Shown: positions 1 through 7,171 of the stretch, piece by piece | Position numbering within the stretch: position 1 is the first letter of the stretch | Layout of the letters: the number at the start of each line of letters is the position of its first letter | From: an uncultured Steroidobacteraceae bacterium | GTDB lineage: Bacteria > Pseudomonadota > Gammaproteobacteria > Steroidobacterales > Steroidobacteraceae | DNA: 9,186 bases | Reading direction: 5' to 3' | NCBI GenBank assembly: GCA_955652795.1 | Contig: CATPBQ010000008.1 | Span: 1-9,186 of the forward strand | Made by a program: the position numbers and the translations under genes | Notes under the pieces: model-generated | What the model was told of the DNA's origin: nothing | Databases searched by the model: none | The model's input: only the letters and a program-made list of their open reading frames with translations

Positions 1-1704
1 ACAGCGGCATAACGTGGCGCGAAAGCCGGCCGGCACACCGTCGATCTGCAGCGCGGCGCGAAACGCGTAGGGTCCCGCCTCACGCACGGCGGCGAGATTC
101 ACCTCCGGCACGGGCTCGTCCGGCGCGCCATCCTTGCGCCGATACCGGATCGCGCCCGAGGGGCAGGCGTGTGCGACCTCGACCAGGCGTTCCACCGGCA
201 CGGCATCCGGATGGAGCCAGGGTCCCTGCACGTTGGCGAGAAACACCTGGGGGGCCCAGGTGACGCAGAAGCGCGAGTGAATGCAGCGCTTGGCCTCGAA
301 CTGAAGCTCGATCTGCCGCCCCTGCACCGTCTCCACACCCGCGCTCACGCTCGAGGGTGGTGCCGCGCCGGCCGCCGCCGCAGGCGCCGCCGCAGCCGCG
401 GCCCCAACAGGCGCGCCGGCCGGTGCGGCACTCGCCGCAGAGCCGGGCGTGAGATCAAAGCCCTGGTTAGCCCTCGAGGCGAGCGAGGCGAGCTGGTCCG
501 CAGCCGCCACCGCGCGGGCATCCCCGCTCGCGCGCAGCCCCGCGGCCCCTTCCGCCAGCTGTGCAAAACGCTCGACGAACAGGCGCCGCGCGGCAGGTCC
601 GAGGGGCAGCGCGGCGGCGTCGCGCAGCGTGATGAACGATATACCGGCGTTGCAGTGCGGGTTCGACGGCCCCGCCGGCAAGCGCGCCGCGCGTTCGGCG
701 AGCGGCATGACCGCCTGCATGAGACCGATTGCAAGATCCACGACCAGGGATTTTTCCGCACTCGCCCCGCGCACGGCGTAGGCATAGGCGAGCAGCCGCA
801 GCATCAGACCGTAGGAGGCGTTGGCGAGATCCACGGTGGCCACCGCGTCCGGGTTCTCGAGCCACACGCGCCCCTCGGGCCGCGGCGGACGGCGCAGCAC
901 CGGGTTGGTCGCGGCGGGGAACGCGGGCGAGAACCCCGGGTTCGCGTCGGTGAGGGCGCGCAACTCCGCGCGAATTCCCAGGAACTTCTGGTAGTGCGAG
1001 CCGACCGAATCGCGCGGCGCACCTTCTCCCTGCTCGACGATGGCCGCGAACGCGGCGAGCGCGGTCTTCAGGCATCTCACCTGCTTCGCGCCCGGCAGAT
1101 TCACCTCCTCGGGCGAGAGCTGCAGCGCCGGATCGCCGTCGAACGCGTTGCTCTCGCCGTAGCGCGCCACCAGCGCGCGCAGGCCCTCTCCCAGCGCGAC
1201 GTAGAAGTCACCGACCGTGCTGTAATCGACGCCCATCGGGGTGAGGCGGGCGCCGCCGCTGCCGCGTACGTAGCTGCGCTCGTAGGCAAAACCGGCGCCC
1301 TCCTGCTCGGTGGACCCGTGCGGGCGCTCGAGAAACACGAAATGCTGCAGGGTGTCCGCGGTGAAGGGCGCGAGCTTCACTACCACGCATGCGGGCAGGT
1401 AACCCGGATCGAGCGGAAAGTTCGTGCGTCCGAAGCGCGGGCTGCCGCCGAGCGCCGAGGTGATGTTCCACACGGCGGCCAGGTGCCCCATTTCCTCGAT
1501 CGCCACGCCGAGCAACACCTGACGCCAGCGCTTGACCGCCGCCGCCTCCTCGGCACTGAGCCCCTCCGCTTCCCCGTCTTTCAGGCTGGCCGCGGCGTAC
1601 AGGTATGTGCACATGAGGTTGTGCTCGAGCTCGGCAGCCTCGTAAAGCGCGTGGATGAGAACTTCGCGCTGCGTGAGGGCGGCGGGTAGGGAAACGTCGT
1701 TCAT
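1..1704 (-). CDS. VioB-type ferritin-like / ferredoxin (Fer4_19) / CDGSH fusion protein, C-terminus cut by window edge
   Basis: The frame is open from ATG 1704 to the left edge (568 codons, no stop). Residues 1 to about 215 look like the ferritin-like domain of the VioB family (PF12902): a first helix with E25, E27 and H28, then EEMGHL at 70-75 as metal-ligand candidates, HFVFLERP near 121-128 and DYSTVGDFY near 160-168. A further helical part runs to about 415. An Ala/Pro-rich linker (about 417-455) leads to a divergent ferredoxin domain of YjdI/Fer4_19 type, with C474, C480 (RCIHSRFC) and C514 (HACPSGAI). The last visible residues, LCRC, are where the CxC of a CDGSH domain (zf-CDGSH) would begin; the rest lies outside. 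There is no signal peptide, so it is probably cytoplasmic. GGAGGT sits 3 bases before the ATG and supports this start. It follows prfC by 64 bases. The substrate is unknown; a redox or iron-handling role is inferred from domains only. Confidence 0.85.
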   Translation of the reverse strand, partial: MNDVSLPAALTQREVLIHALYEAAELEHNLMCTYLYAAASLKDGEAEGLSAEEAAAVKRWRQVLLGVAIEEMGHLAAVWNITSALGGSPRFGRTNFPLDPGYLPACVVVKLAPFTADTLQHFVFLERPHGSTEQEGAGFAYERSYVRGSGGARLTPMGVDYSTVGDFYVALGEGLRALVARYGESNAFDGDPALQLSPEEVNLPGAKQVRCLKTALAAFAAIVEQGEGAPRDSVGSHYQKFLGIRAELRALTDANPGFSPAFPAATNPVLRRPPRPEGRVWLENPDAVATVDLANASYGLMLRLLAYAYAVRGASAEKSLVVDLAIGLMQAVMPLAERAARLPAGPSNPHCNAGISFITLRDAAALPLGPAARRLFVERFAQLAEGAAGLRASGDARAVAAADQLASLASRANQGFDLTPGSAASAAPAGAPVGAAAAAAPAAAAGAAPPSSVSAGVETVQGRQIELQFEAKRCIHSRFCVTWAPQVFLANVQGPWLHPDAVPVERLVEVAHACPSGAIRYRRKDGAPDEPVPEVNLAAVREAGPYAFRAALQIDGVPAGFRATLCRC

Positions 1705-1768
1705 GGGACCTCCGTCGTGCGCCTATGTCGCACAAATCCGCGCCCCGCACCATCCCCCGAACGGGGCC

Positions 1769-3358
1769 TCAGGTCGCGGCGTGTTCGCGCGTCTCGCGGA
1801 AGGCGATACCGGGCCAGCGTTCCAGGGTGAGCTCGAGGTTCACGCGCGAGGGCGCCAGATAGACCAGCGCGCCGGCGTGATCGAGCGCCAGCGCGTCGTA
1901 GGCGCGGCGGCGGAATTCCTCGAGCCGCTGCGGGTCGGCGCTGTCGACCCAGCGCGCCGTGTAGATGGTGACCGGCTCGAACACGCACTGCACGCCGTAC
2001 TCATCCTGCAGGCGGAACGCCACCACCTCGAACTGCAGCTGCCCGACCGCGCCGAGGATCAGCTCGTTGTTGCGCAGCGGCTTGAACAGCTGCGTCGCGC
2101 CCTCCTCGCACAGCTGCGCCAGGCCCTTCTGCAGCGCTTTCATCTTCAGCGGGTCCTTGAGCACCGCGCGGCGGAAGATCTCGGGCGCGAAATTCGGCAC
2201 GCCGGTGAAGGTGAGCCGCTCGCCCTGGGTGAAGGTGTCGCCGATGTTGATGGTGCCGTGGTTGTGCAGCCCGATGATGTCGCCGGCGTACGCTTCCTCG
2301 GCCTGCGCGCGCTCGGCGGCCATGAAGGTGAGCGCATCGGCGATGCGTACCTCCTTGTCGAGGCGCACGTGGAACAAGCGCATGCCGCGCTCGTAGCGGC
2401 CGGCGCACAGGCGCAGGAAGGCGATGCGATCGCGGTGCGCCGGGTCCATGTTTGCCTGGATCTTGAACACAAAGCCGGCGAGGGCCTCTTCCGCGGGTAC
2501 CACGGTGCGCTCGCGCGCGCCGCGCGGCAGCGGCGCCGGCGCGTGCGCGGTGAACGCCGCCAGCAGCTCCTCGACGCCGAAGTTGTTGATGGCCGAGCCG
2601 AAGAACACCGGCGTCTGGCGGCCGGCGAGGTAGGCCTGCGTCTCGAACGCGTGGGTGGCGCCCTTCACCAGTTCGATTTCCTCATCGAAGGCGCGGGCGT
2701 CGCCGCCGAGGAGCTCGCGCGCCGCCGCGCTCGAGAGGCCGTCGATGGTGCGGTTTTCGCCGACGCGACCGCGCTCGCCCGCGGCGTATACGTAGATGCG
2801 ATCCTCGAGCAGGTGATAGATGCCGCGCAGCTCGCGCCCCATGCCGATGGGCCAGGTGACCGGTGCGGTGCCGATGCGCAGCACGCTCTCGATCTCATCG
2901 AGCAGCTCGATCGGCGGGCGACCGTCGCGATCGAGCTTGTTGATGAAGGTCATGATGGGCGTGTCACGCAGCCGGCACACCTCCATCAGCTTGATGGTGC
3001 GCTCCTCGACCCCGCGGGCGCAGTCGATGACCATGAGCGCCGAGTCCACGGCGGTCAGCGTGCGGTAGGTGTCCTCGGAGAAGTCCTCGTGACCGGGCGT
3101 ATCCAGGAGGTTCACGATGCAGTCGCGATAGGGAAACTGCATCACCGAGGAAGTCACGGAAATGCCGCGCTGCTGCTCGAGCCGCATCCAGTCGGAGGTC
3201 GCATGGCGCGCGGCCTTGCGGCCCTTGACGGTGCCGGCCATCTGGATGGCACCCCCGAACAGCAGCAGTTTCTCCGTGAGAGTGGTCTTGCCGGCGTCGG
3301 GGTGGGAGATGATCGCGAACGTGCGTCGCCGAGCGATTTCGGCAGCCAGATCAGTCAT
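1769..3358 (-). CDS. prfC: peptide chain release factor 3 (RF3)
   Basis: This is a translational GTPase that removes RF1 and RF2 from the ribosome after peptide release. The protein is 529 residues, the same length as E. coli RF3. The G domain shows the P-loop SHPDAGKTT (18-26), the switch I segment [11 protein letters not shown] (62-72), [13 protein letters not shown] (86-98) and NKLD (140-143), followed by a GSAINNFGV segment in the G5 region. The [11 protein letters not shown] and [13 protein letters not shown] wording separates RF3 from EF-G, LepA and TypA. Domains II and III follow and appear intact. It starts 15 bases after the rimI stop with only a weak ribosome site, which suggests co-transcription and perhaps coupling. 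The link with rimI is also seen in E. coli (rimI-yjjG-prfC). Confidence 0.98.
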   Translation of the reverse strand: MTDLAAEIARRRTFAIISHPDAGKTTLTEKLLLFGGAIQMAGTVKGRKAARHATSDWMRLEQQRGISVTSSVMQFPYRDCIVNLLDTPGHEDFSEDTYRTLTAVDSALMVIDCARGVEERTIKLMEVCRLRDTPIMTFINKLDRDGRPPIELLDEIESVLRIGTAPVTWPIGMGRELRGIYHLLEDRIYVYAAGERGRVGENRTIDGLSSAAARELLGGDARAFDEEIELVKGATHAFETQAYLAGRQTPVFFGSAINNFGVEELLAAFTAHAPAPLPRGARERTVVPAEEALAGFVFKIQANMDPAHRDRIAFLRLCAGRYERGMRLFHVRLDKEVRIADALTFMAAERAQAEEAYAGDIIGLHNHGTINIGDTFTQGERLTFTGVPNFAPEIFRRAVLKDPLKMKALQKGLAQLCEEGATQLFKPLRNNELILGAVGQLQFEVVAFRLQDEYGVQCVFEPVTIYTARWVDSADPQRLEEFRRRAYDALALDHAGALVYLAPSRVNLELTLERWPGIAFRETREHAAT

Positions 3359-3373
3359 GTCGCTTGCCGGGGC

Positions 3374-3874
3374 TCAGGGCGAGGGGGTGTGGGAGGCGCG
3401 CAAAGCGAGTTTGAGCACGGCGGCATCCTCGCGACCGCTCGTCGCCTGATAGTAGCCGCGCCGGCTGCCGACGTGCTCGAAGCCCATCGACAGGTACAGA
3501 CGGATCGCTGAGGTGTTGGAGGGCCGCACCTCGAGGAACGCGGCTCCCATGCCGGCGTTAGCCGCGCGCTCGATCAGGGAGGTGAGCAGGCGCTTGCCCA
3601 CGCCGTGGCAGCGGAACGCCGCGCCCACGCACAGATTCAGAATGTGGGCCTCGTCCGCGCCGACACTCATGACTCCGTAACCCATCAGCTGCCGGCTTAT
3701 CGTCACCACGCGGCAGACGTACCCCACCCGCAGGCAATCGATGAAGATCCCCTCGCTCCAGGGGAACTGATAAGAGGAGCGCTCGATGTCGACCACCTCC
3801 GCGACGTCGGTGGCGCGCATGGGTCGGATCACGGCCTCGGGCGAGGTCTTCAGCAGCTCAGGAGCGGTTGCCAT
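3374..3874 (-). CDS. rimI: ribosomal protein S18 alanine N-acetyltransferase (GNAT family)
   Basis: This is a GNAT acetyltransferase of 166 residues; family members are usually near 150. The acetyl-CoA binding loop is RCHGVGK (88-94). It is followed by the RimI signature EVRPSNTSAIRLYLSMGF (115-132) and a terminal RRGYY (138-142). E115 and Y127 sit 12 residues apart, as do the general base Glu103 and general acid Tyr115 described for enterobacterial RimI. The known role is acetyl transfer from acetyl-CoA to the N-terminal alanine of ribosomal protein S18. The ATG at 3874 overlaps the end of the upstream glycosylase gene by 17 bases. A weak AAGG lies 11 bases upstream, so starts at V15 (GTG) or M19 cannot be excluded. 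The roughly 12 extra N-terminal residues would fit a later start. Confidence 0.92.
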   Translation of the reverse strand: MATAPELLKTSPEAVIRPMRATDVAEVVDIERSSYQFPWSEGIFIDCLRVGYVCRVVTISRQLMGYGVMSVGADEAHILNLCVGAAFRCHGVGKRLLTSLIERAANAGMGAAFLEVRPSNTSAIRLYLSMGFEHVGSRRGYYQATSGREDAAVLKLALRASHTPSP

Positions 3875-4601
3875 CAGTCACTGCGCCTTGGCTCAGTTGC
3901 TGGTACACACTGCGGGCAAATTTCAGGTCTTCCCATGCCTTGCGCTTGTCCGCCGGCGTGCGCAGCAGATAAGCGGGATGATACGTCACCACCAGCGGGG
4001 TGTTCAGTTCACCGAAACGATGAACCTGGCCCCGCAGCCTGCCGAGCGGCACCTCGGTGGCGAGCAGGTTCTGTGCGGCAATCCGCCCGACCGCGAGCAT
4101 GATCTTCGGTTGCAACAGCGCGATCTGCCGCACCAGGTACGGCAGGCACGCCGCCACTTCCTCGGGTCTGGGGTCGCGGTTTCCCGGGGGCCGGCTCTTC
4201 AATACGTTGGCGATGTAGACGTTGGTCCTGCGATCCAGACCGATGGCGCGCAGCATGGCATCCAGCAGCTGGCCGGCCACGCCCACGAACGGCTCGCCGC
4301 GCCGATCCTCTTCCGCTCCGGGCGCCTCCCCGATCACCAGCCAGTCGGCGCGGCTGGGCCCCACGCCGAAAACCCCTTGCGTGCGAGTGAGGTGCAACGG
4401 GCACCTGGTGCACTTGAGAACCTCGGAGCGCAGCGCTTCCCAGCGCACCGCGGTCTCGGCGGGCGGCGGCGACGGATCAGGCACCGCCGGCGACGCGCTG
4501 GGCGCGACCTGCGCCGCCGCCCTCGCGCCGCCGTCCCGGCGGGTCACCCAGAGGTCGACACCGATCGCCTCGAGGTACTGCATGCGCCGCTGCGGATGCA
4601 T
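3858..4601 (-). CDS. family-4 uracil-DNA glycosylase with psi(HolD)-like N-terminal peptide
   Basis: This 247-residue base-excision repair enzyme would remove uracil from DNA. The catalytic domain runs from about 53 to 240. Motif A is GEAPGAEED (91-99), followed by [13 protein letters not shown] (102-114), [13 protein letters not shown] (132-144) and motif B HPAYLLR (208-214). These are hallmarks of the family-4 Fe-S glycosylases. Expected cluster ligands are C64, C67 and C152, but the fourth position is Ser136 (codon AGC at 4196-4194), where close relatives usually have Cys. Residues 1-23 are basic and aromatic and resemble the N-terminus of the E. coli HolD subunit. Residues 24-52 are a Pro/Ala-rich, probably disordered linker. 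The gene starts 7 bases after pssA ends, and the SD AAGGGG overlaps the pssA stop codon. Its tail overlaps rimI by 17 bases. Confidence 0.93.
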   Translation of the reverse strand: MHPQRRMQYLEAIGVDLWVTRRDGGARAAAQVAPSASPAVPDPSPPPAETAVRWEALRSEVLKCTRCPLHLTRTQGVFGVGPSRADWLVIGEAPGAEEDRRGEPFVGVAGQLLDAMLRAIGLDRRTNVYIANVLKSRPPGNRDPRPEEVAACLPYLVRQIALLQPKIMLAVGRIAAQNLLATEVPLGRLRGQVHRFGELNTPLVVTYHPAYLLRTPADKRKAWEDLKFARSVYQQLSQGAVTDGNRS

Positions 4602-4604
4602 GCG

Positions 4605-4610
4605 CCCCTT
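4605..4610 (-). promoter_or_regulatory. ribosome binding site of the uracil-DNA glycosylase, overlapping the pssA stop
   Basis: AAGGGG on the minus strand lies 3 bases before ATG 4601, and its first two bases belong to the pssA stop codon TAA (4611-4609). Ribosomes ending pssA would sit on this site, which favours translational coupling. It supports the ATG at 4601 over the in-frame Met at codon 7, and therefore keeps the HolD-like peptide in the protein. Confidence 0.6.
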
Positions 4611-5391
4611 AAGCGCCGGCCGCCGGCGCGCCCCGCACGGCGCGCCGCAGGCGGCGCCCCACCCACAGCAGCGGCGCCGACAGCGCGTAAGTGCCGAACA
4701 TCGACAGCAGCATCGTGGGCGGATCGATGGCGATGAGCACGAACACCAGTGGCACCAGCAGCATGTAGACGAACCTGACGCGCCGGTCGAGATTTAACTG
4801 CTTGAAGCTCGGATAGCTGAAGCGGCTCACCATCAGGGCGCCGGCGCTCGCGGTCACGACGAAAGCCGCGATCAGTCCGGTCAGCCCGGGCTCGTGCCAG
4901 TCGCTGACGAACCACACGAACGCCGCCACGATCGCCGCCGCCGACGGGCTCGGCAGGCCTTCGAAGTAGCGCTTGTCGGCGCTGGCTGCGCGCGCGTTGA
5001 AGCGCGCCAGGCGCAGCGCCGCCGCCACCGCGTAGAAGAAACAGGCGAGCCAGCCAAAGCGGCCCCAGTGGTGACCGAACTCGGCGATGCGCACCACGCC
5101 CCACTGGTAGGCGACGATGGCCGGCGCGAGCCCGAAGGCCACCATGTCGGCGAGACTGTCGTATTCCTTGCCGAAGAAAGTCTCGGTGCGCGTCAGACGC
5201 GCAATGCGCCCGTCGAGCGTGTCGAAGATCATGGCCGCAAACACCGCCATGCCGGCGTGATCAAAGTGCTTGTCGATGGCGGCCACGACCGCGTAGAACC
5301 CCGAGAACAGGCATGCCGTGGTCAGAAGATTCGGCAGCAGGTAGATGCCCTTGCTGCGGGGTCTATCGGAATCCTGAGGGTCGCTTGCCAC
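4609..5391 (-). CDS. pssA: CDP-diacylglycerol--serine O-phosphatidyltransferase (phosphatidylserine synthase, type II)
   Basis: This integral membrane enzyme makes phosphatidylserine from CDP-diacylglycerol and serine, the step before phosphatidylethanolamine. With the GTG start at 5391 it has 260 residues. The CDP-alcohol phosphotransferase motif is complete: D57, D60-G61, A64-R65, G74, D78 and D82. It is preceded by [12 protein letters not shown], typical of this subfamily's first membrane segment, and followed by several hydrophobic helices. It is the Bacillus-like type, not the phospholipase-D-like PssA of E. coli. The start is uncertain. The frame stays open up to ATG 5493, but that start would overlap proS by 32 bases and translate the CTTATCAG repeat region. 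An AUU at 5400 lies 11 bases after AGGAGG, while GTG 5391 lies 20 bases after it. It leads the five-gene leftward series. Confidence 0.93.
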   Translation of the reverse strand: MASDPQDSDRPRSKGIYLLPNLLTTACLFSGFYAVVAAIDKHFDHAGMAVFAAMIFDTLDGRIARLTRTETFFGKEYDSLADMVAFGLAPAIVAYQWGVVRIAEFGHHWGRFGWLACFFYAVAAALRLARFNARAASADKRYFEGLPSPSAAAIVAAFVWFVSDWHEPGLTGLIAAFVVTASAGALMVSRFSYPSFKQLNLDRRVRFVYMLLVPLVFVLIAIDPPTMLLSMFGTYALSAPLLWVGRRLRRAVRGAPAAGA

Positions 5392-5400
5392 GACGGCAAT

Positions 5401-5423
5401 CTTATCAGGGGCCTCCTGATAAG
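5401..5423. repeat. perfect inverted repeat in the pssA/proS divergent region
   Basis: CTTATCAGG (5401-5409) and CCTGATAAG (5415-5423) are perfect 9-base arms around a 5-base spacer GGCCT. A third, direct copy of the 8-base core CTTATCAG lies at 5440-5447. The element is AT-rich in a GC-rich setting and sits between divergent genes. It could be an operator for a dimeric regulator or a hairpin in either transcript. No specific regulator is recognised. Confidence 0.7.
5412..5417 (-). promoter_or_regulatory. pssA: strong Shine-Dalgarno AGGAGG upstream of pssA
   Basis: AGGAGG on the minus strand is the only strong ribosome site near the pssA start. It straddles the stem and loop of the inverted repeat at 5401-5423. 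It is 11 bases from an in-frame AUU (5400-5398) and 20 from the GTG (5391-5389), so it does not settle the start. Confidence 0.4.
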
Positions 5424-5425
5424 AT
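5417..5425 (+). promoter_or_regulatory. proS: candidate extended -10 element for proS
   Basis: TGATAAGAT reads as an extended -10 (TGn, then TAAGAT, which matches TATAAT at four of six positions). No convincing -35 is seen 17 bases upstream. Transcription would begin near 5432 and leave a leader of about 30 bases. The element overlaps the right arm of the inverted repeat, so a bound regulator would block it. This is weak evidence only. Confidence 0.25.
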
Positions 5426-5465
5426 GCCAGCGACCCCCACTTATCAGCTAAGCGCGCGCCGATGA
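5424..5465 (+). CDS. possible 13-codon leader ORF overlapping the proS start
   Basis: ATG 5424 opens a short frame encoding [13 protein letters not shown]. Its TGA (5463-5465) overlaps the proS ATG (5462-5464) as ATGA. Two of the 13 codons are proline (CCA and CCC). proS has no clear SD of its own, so coupling through this overlap is possible. AGGGG at 5407-5411 lies 12 bases before the ATG and is a poor site. If transcription starts near 5432, as the candidate -10 element implies, this ORF would not be transcribed from its ATG. It may be chance. Confidence 0.15.
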   Translation: MPATPTYQLSARR

Positions 5466-7171
5466 GGCTGTCCCGATACCCCATCAACACCATGAAAGAG
5501 ACCCCCGCGGAAGCGGAGGTGGTGAGTCACCAGCTCATGCTGCGGGCCGGGCTCGTCCGGCGCCTGGCGGCGGGCCTGTACAGCTGGTTGCCGCTCGGAC
5601 TGCGGGTGCTGCAAAAGGTGGAACGCATCATCCGCGAGGAAATGAACCGCGCCGGAGCTCTGGAGCTGGTGATGCCGGTGGTGCAGCCGGCGGAACTATG
5701 GCAGGAGTCGGGCCGCTGGACCGAGTACGGGCCGGAGCTGCTGCGGATCAAGGACCGTCACGAGCGCGACTTCGTGGCCGGTCCTACGCACGAAGAGGTG
5801 ATCACCGACATCGCGCGGCGCGAGCTGCAGAGCTACCGGCAGCTGCCGGTGAACTTCTATCAGATCCAGACGAAGTTCCGCGACGAGGTGCGGCCGCGCT
5901 TCGGGGTCATGCGGGCACGCGAATTCATCATGAAGGACGCGTATTCCTTTCATCTGGATGAGGCGTCGCTGCAGAGCGGTTACCGCACGATGTACGACAC
6001 CTACACGAGAATCTTCACGCGCACCGGGCTCACCTTCCGCGCGGTGCGCGCCGACTCCGGCGCCATCGGCGGGGATGTCTCGCAGGAGTTCCACGTGCTC
6101 GCCGCCTCGGGCGAGGATGCGATCGCGTTCTCCGATGCGGACGATTACGCCGCGAACCTGGAGGCCGCCGTCGCGGCGCCACCCGCCCAGGCGCGCCCCG
6201 CGCCGCAGCAGGCGCTGCGCAAGGTGCCCACTCCCGGTGCGCGCACCATCGCCGAGCTGGCGCGCTTCCTGCAGGTGGACCCCGCGCGCTGCGTGAAGAC
6301 CCTCATTGTCGAGGGCGCTGAGCAGCAGGTCGTGGCCCTGGTGCTGCGCGGTGATCACGAGCTGAACGCCCCCAAGGCGCAAAGGCTCGAGGGCGTGGCG
6401 AGCCCGCTGCGGATGGCGAGCGCGGAGCGCGTGCTGCAGGCCACCGGCACCGAGCCCGGGTACGTCGGCCTGGTGGGACTGAAGTGCCGCGTGTATGCCG
6501 ATCACAGCGCACTCGCGCTCGCGGACTTCGTGTGCGGCGCCAATGAGAAGGACACGCATCTGACGGGCGTGAACTGGGAGCGGGATGTGACCGGCGCCGC
6601 CGCTGCGGACCTGCGCAGCGTGGTTGAGGGCGATCCCAGCCCGACCGGCAAGGGGCGTCTGAAGATCGTGCGCGGTATCGAGGTGGGTCACATCTTCCAG
6701 CTGGGCCGCAAATACAGCGAGCCCATGAAGGCGCTGGTGCTCGATGAGGCGGGCCGCGAAACCGCCCTGTACATGGGCTGCTACGGTATCGGTGTGACGC
6801 GCATCGTGGCCGCAGCCATCGAACAGAACCACGATGAGCGCGGCATCATCTGGCCCGCACCGATCGCGCCCTTCCAGGTAGTGCTGGTAGCCCTGAACCT
6901 GCAAAAATCCGCTCGGGTCCGCGAAGTCAGCGACCGCCTGTATGCCGAGCTCACCGCCGCCGGAATCGAGGTCCTGTACGACGACCGTGACGCACGTCCG
7001 GGCGTCAAGTTCGCCGATGCCGAGCTGCTGGGCATCCCGCACCGGCTGGTGGTGGCGGATCGCGGCCTCGATGCCGGCAGACTCGAATACCGCCAGCGAC
7101 GCGATAGCGCGAGCACCGAGTTCCCCGCGGATGGCGCGCTCGCCTTCATGCGCGCGCGCCTCGGGACTTGA
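5462..7171 (+). CDS. proS: prolyl-tRNA synthetase (class II, with INS editing domain)
   Basis: This enzyme attaches proline to tRNA-Pro in the cytoplasm. It has 569 residues, close to the 572 of E. coli ProRS. The N-terminus, with [10 protein letters not shown] at 11-20 followed by HQLMLRAG, is the classic bacterial start and fixes ATG 5462. The catalytic core shows GPTHEEV (107-113), motif 2 around [10 protein letters not shown] (139-148) with [11 protein letters not shown], and motif 3 GCYGIGVTR (439-447). The INS (YbaK-like) domain, which hydrolyses Ala-tRNA-Pro, lies at roughly 225-400. Its K279 falls at the same number as the editing lysine of the E. coli enzyme. The anticodon-binding domain fills about 470-569. 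The gene overlaps the transglycosylase gene by 4 bases. Upstream lie the CTTATCAG repeats, which may control it. Confidence 0.98.
   Translation: MRLSRYPINTMKETPAEAEVVSHQLMLRAGLVRRLAAGLYSWLPLGLRVLQKVERIIREEMNRAGALELVMPVVQPAELWQESGRWTEYGPELLRIKDRHERDFVAGPTHEEVITDIARRELQSYRQLPVNFYQIQTKFRDEVRPRFGVMRAREFIMKDAYSFHLDEASLQSGYRTMYDTYTRIFTRTGLTFRAVRADSGAIGGDVSQEFHVLAASGEDAIAFSDADDYAANLEAAVAAPPAQARPAPQQALRKVPTPGARTIAELARFLQVDPARCVKTLIVEGAEQQVVALVLRGDHELNAPKAQRLEGVASPLRMASAERVLQATGTEPGYVGLVGLKCRVYADHSALALADFVCGANEKDTHLTGVNWERDVTGAAAADLRSVVEGDPSPTGKGRLKIVRGIEVGHIFQLGRKYSEPMKALVLDEAGRETALYMGCYGIGVTRIVAAAIEQNHDERGIIWPAPIAPFQVVLVALNLQKSARVREVSDRLYAELTAAGIEVLYDDRDARPGVKFADAELLGIPHRLVVADRGLDAGRLEYRQRRDSASTEFPADGALAFMRARLGT

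Noticed and set aside
371..395. GCC/GCG-rich trinucleotide run
   Set aside because: It is the coding sequence of the Ala-rich linker between the ferritin-like and ferredoxin parts, not an independent repeat element.
169..1689. 506-codon plus-strand ORF opposite the ferritin-like/ferredoxin gene
   Set aside because: Its translation is Arg/Gly/His-rich with no recognisable motif, while the opposite strand reads a coherent multi-domain protein. Long open antisense frames are expected at this GC content.
1717..1733. GTGCG/CGCAC 5-base inverted repeat upstream of the ferritin-like gene
   Set aside because: It is a short stem with no clear promoter or operator context and is not distinguishable from background.
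1755..1766. CCCC-GAAC-GGGG mini-hairpin just after the prfC stop
   Set aside because: A 4-base stem with no T-tract is too weak to call a terminator and may be chance in GC-rich sequence.
1655..3511. 618-codon plus-strand ORF opposite prfC and part of rimI
   Set aside because: It is an antisense shadow. The minus strand encodes a full-length RF3 with all GTPase motifs, and this frame's product is low-complexity and spans two unrelated genes.
3767..3774. A further CTGATAAG copy inside rimI
   Set aside because: It is a single copy within a conserved coding segment (SYQFPW), so the codons explain it without invoking an operator.
5392..5493. N-terminal extension of pssA to ATG 5493
   Set aside because: It would overlap the well-supported proS start by 32 bases, translate the AT-rich repeat region, and place 34 residues without family similarity before the expected N-terminus.
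5696..7042. 448-codon minus-strand ORF opposite proS
   Set aside because: It is an antisense shadow of a complete prolyl-tRNA synthetase and shows no motif of its own.
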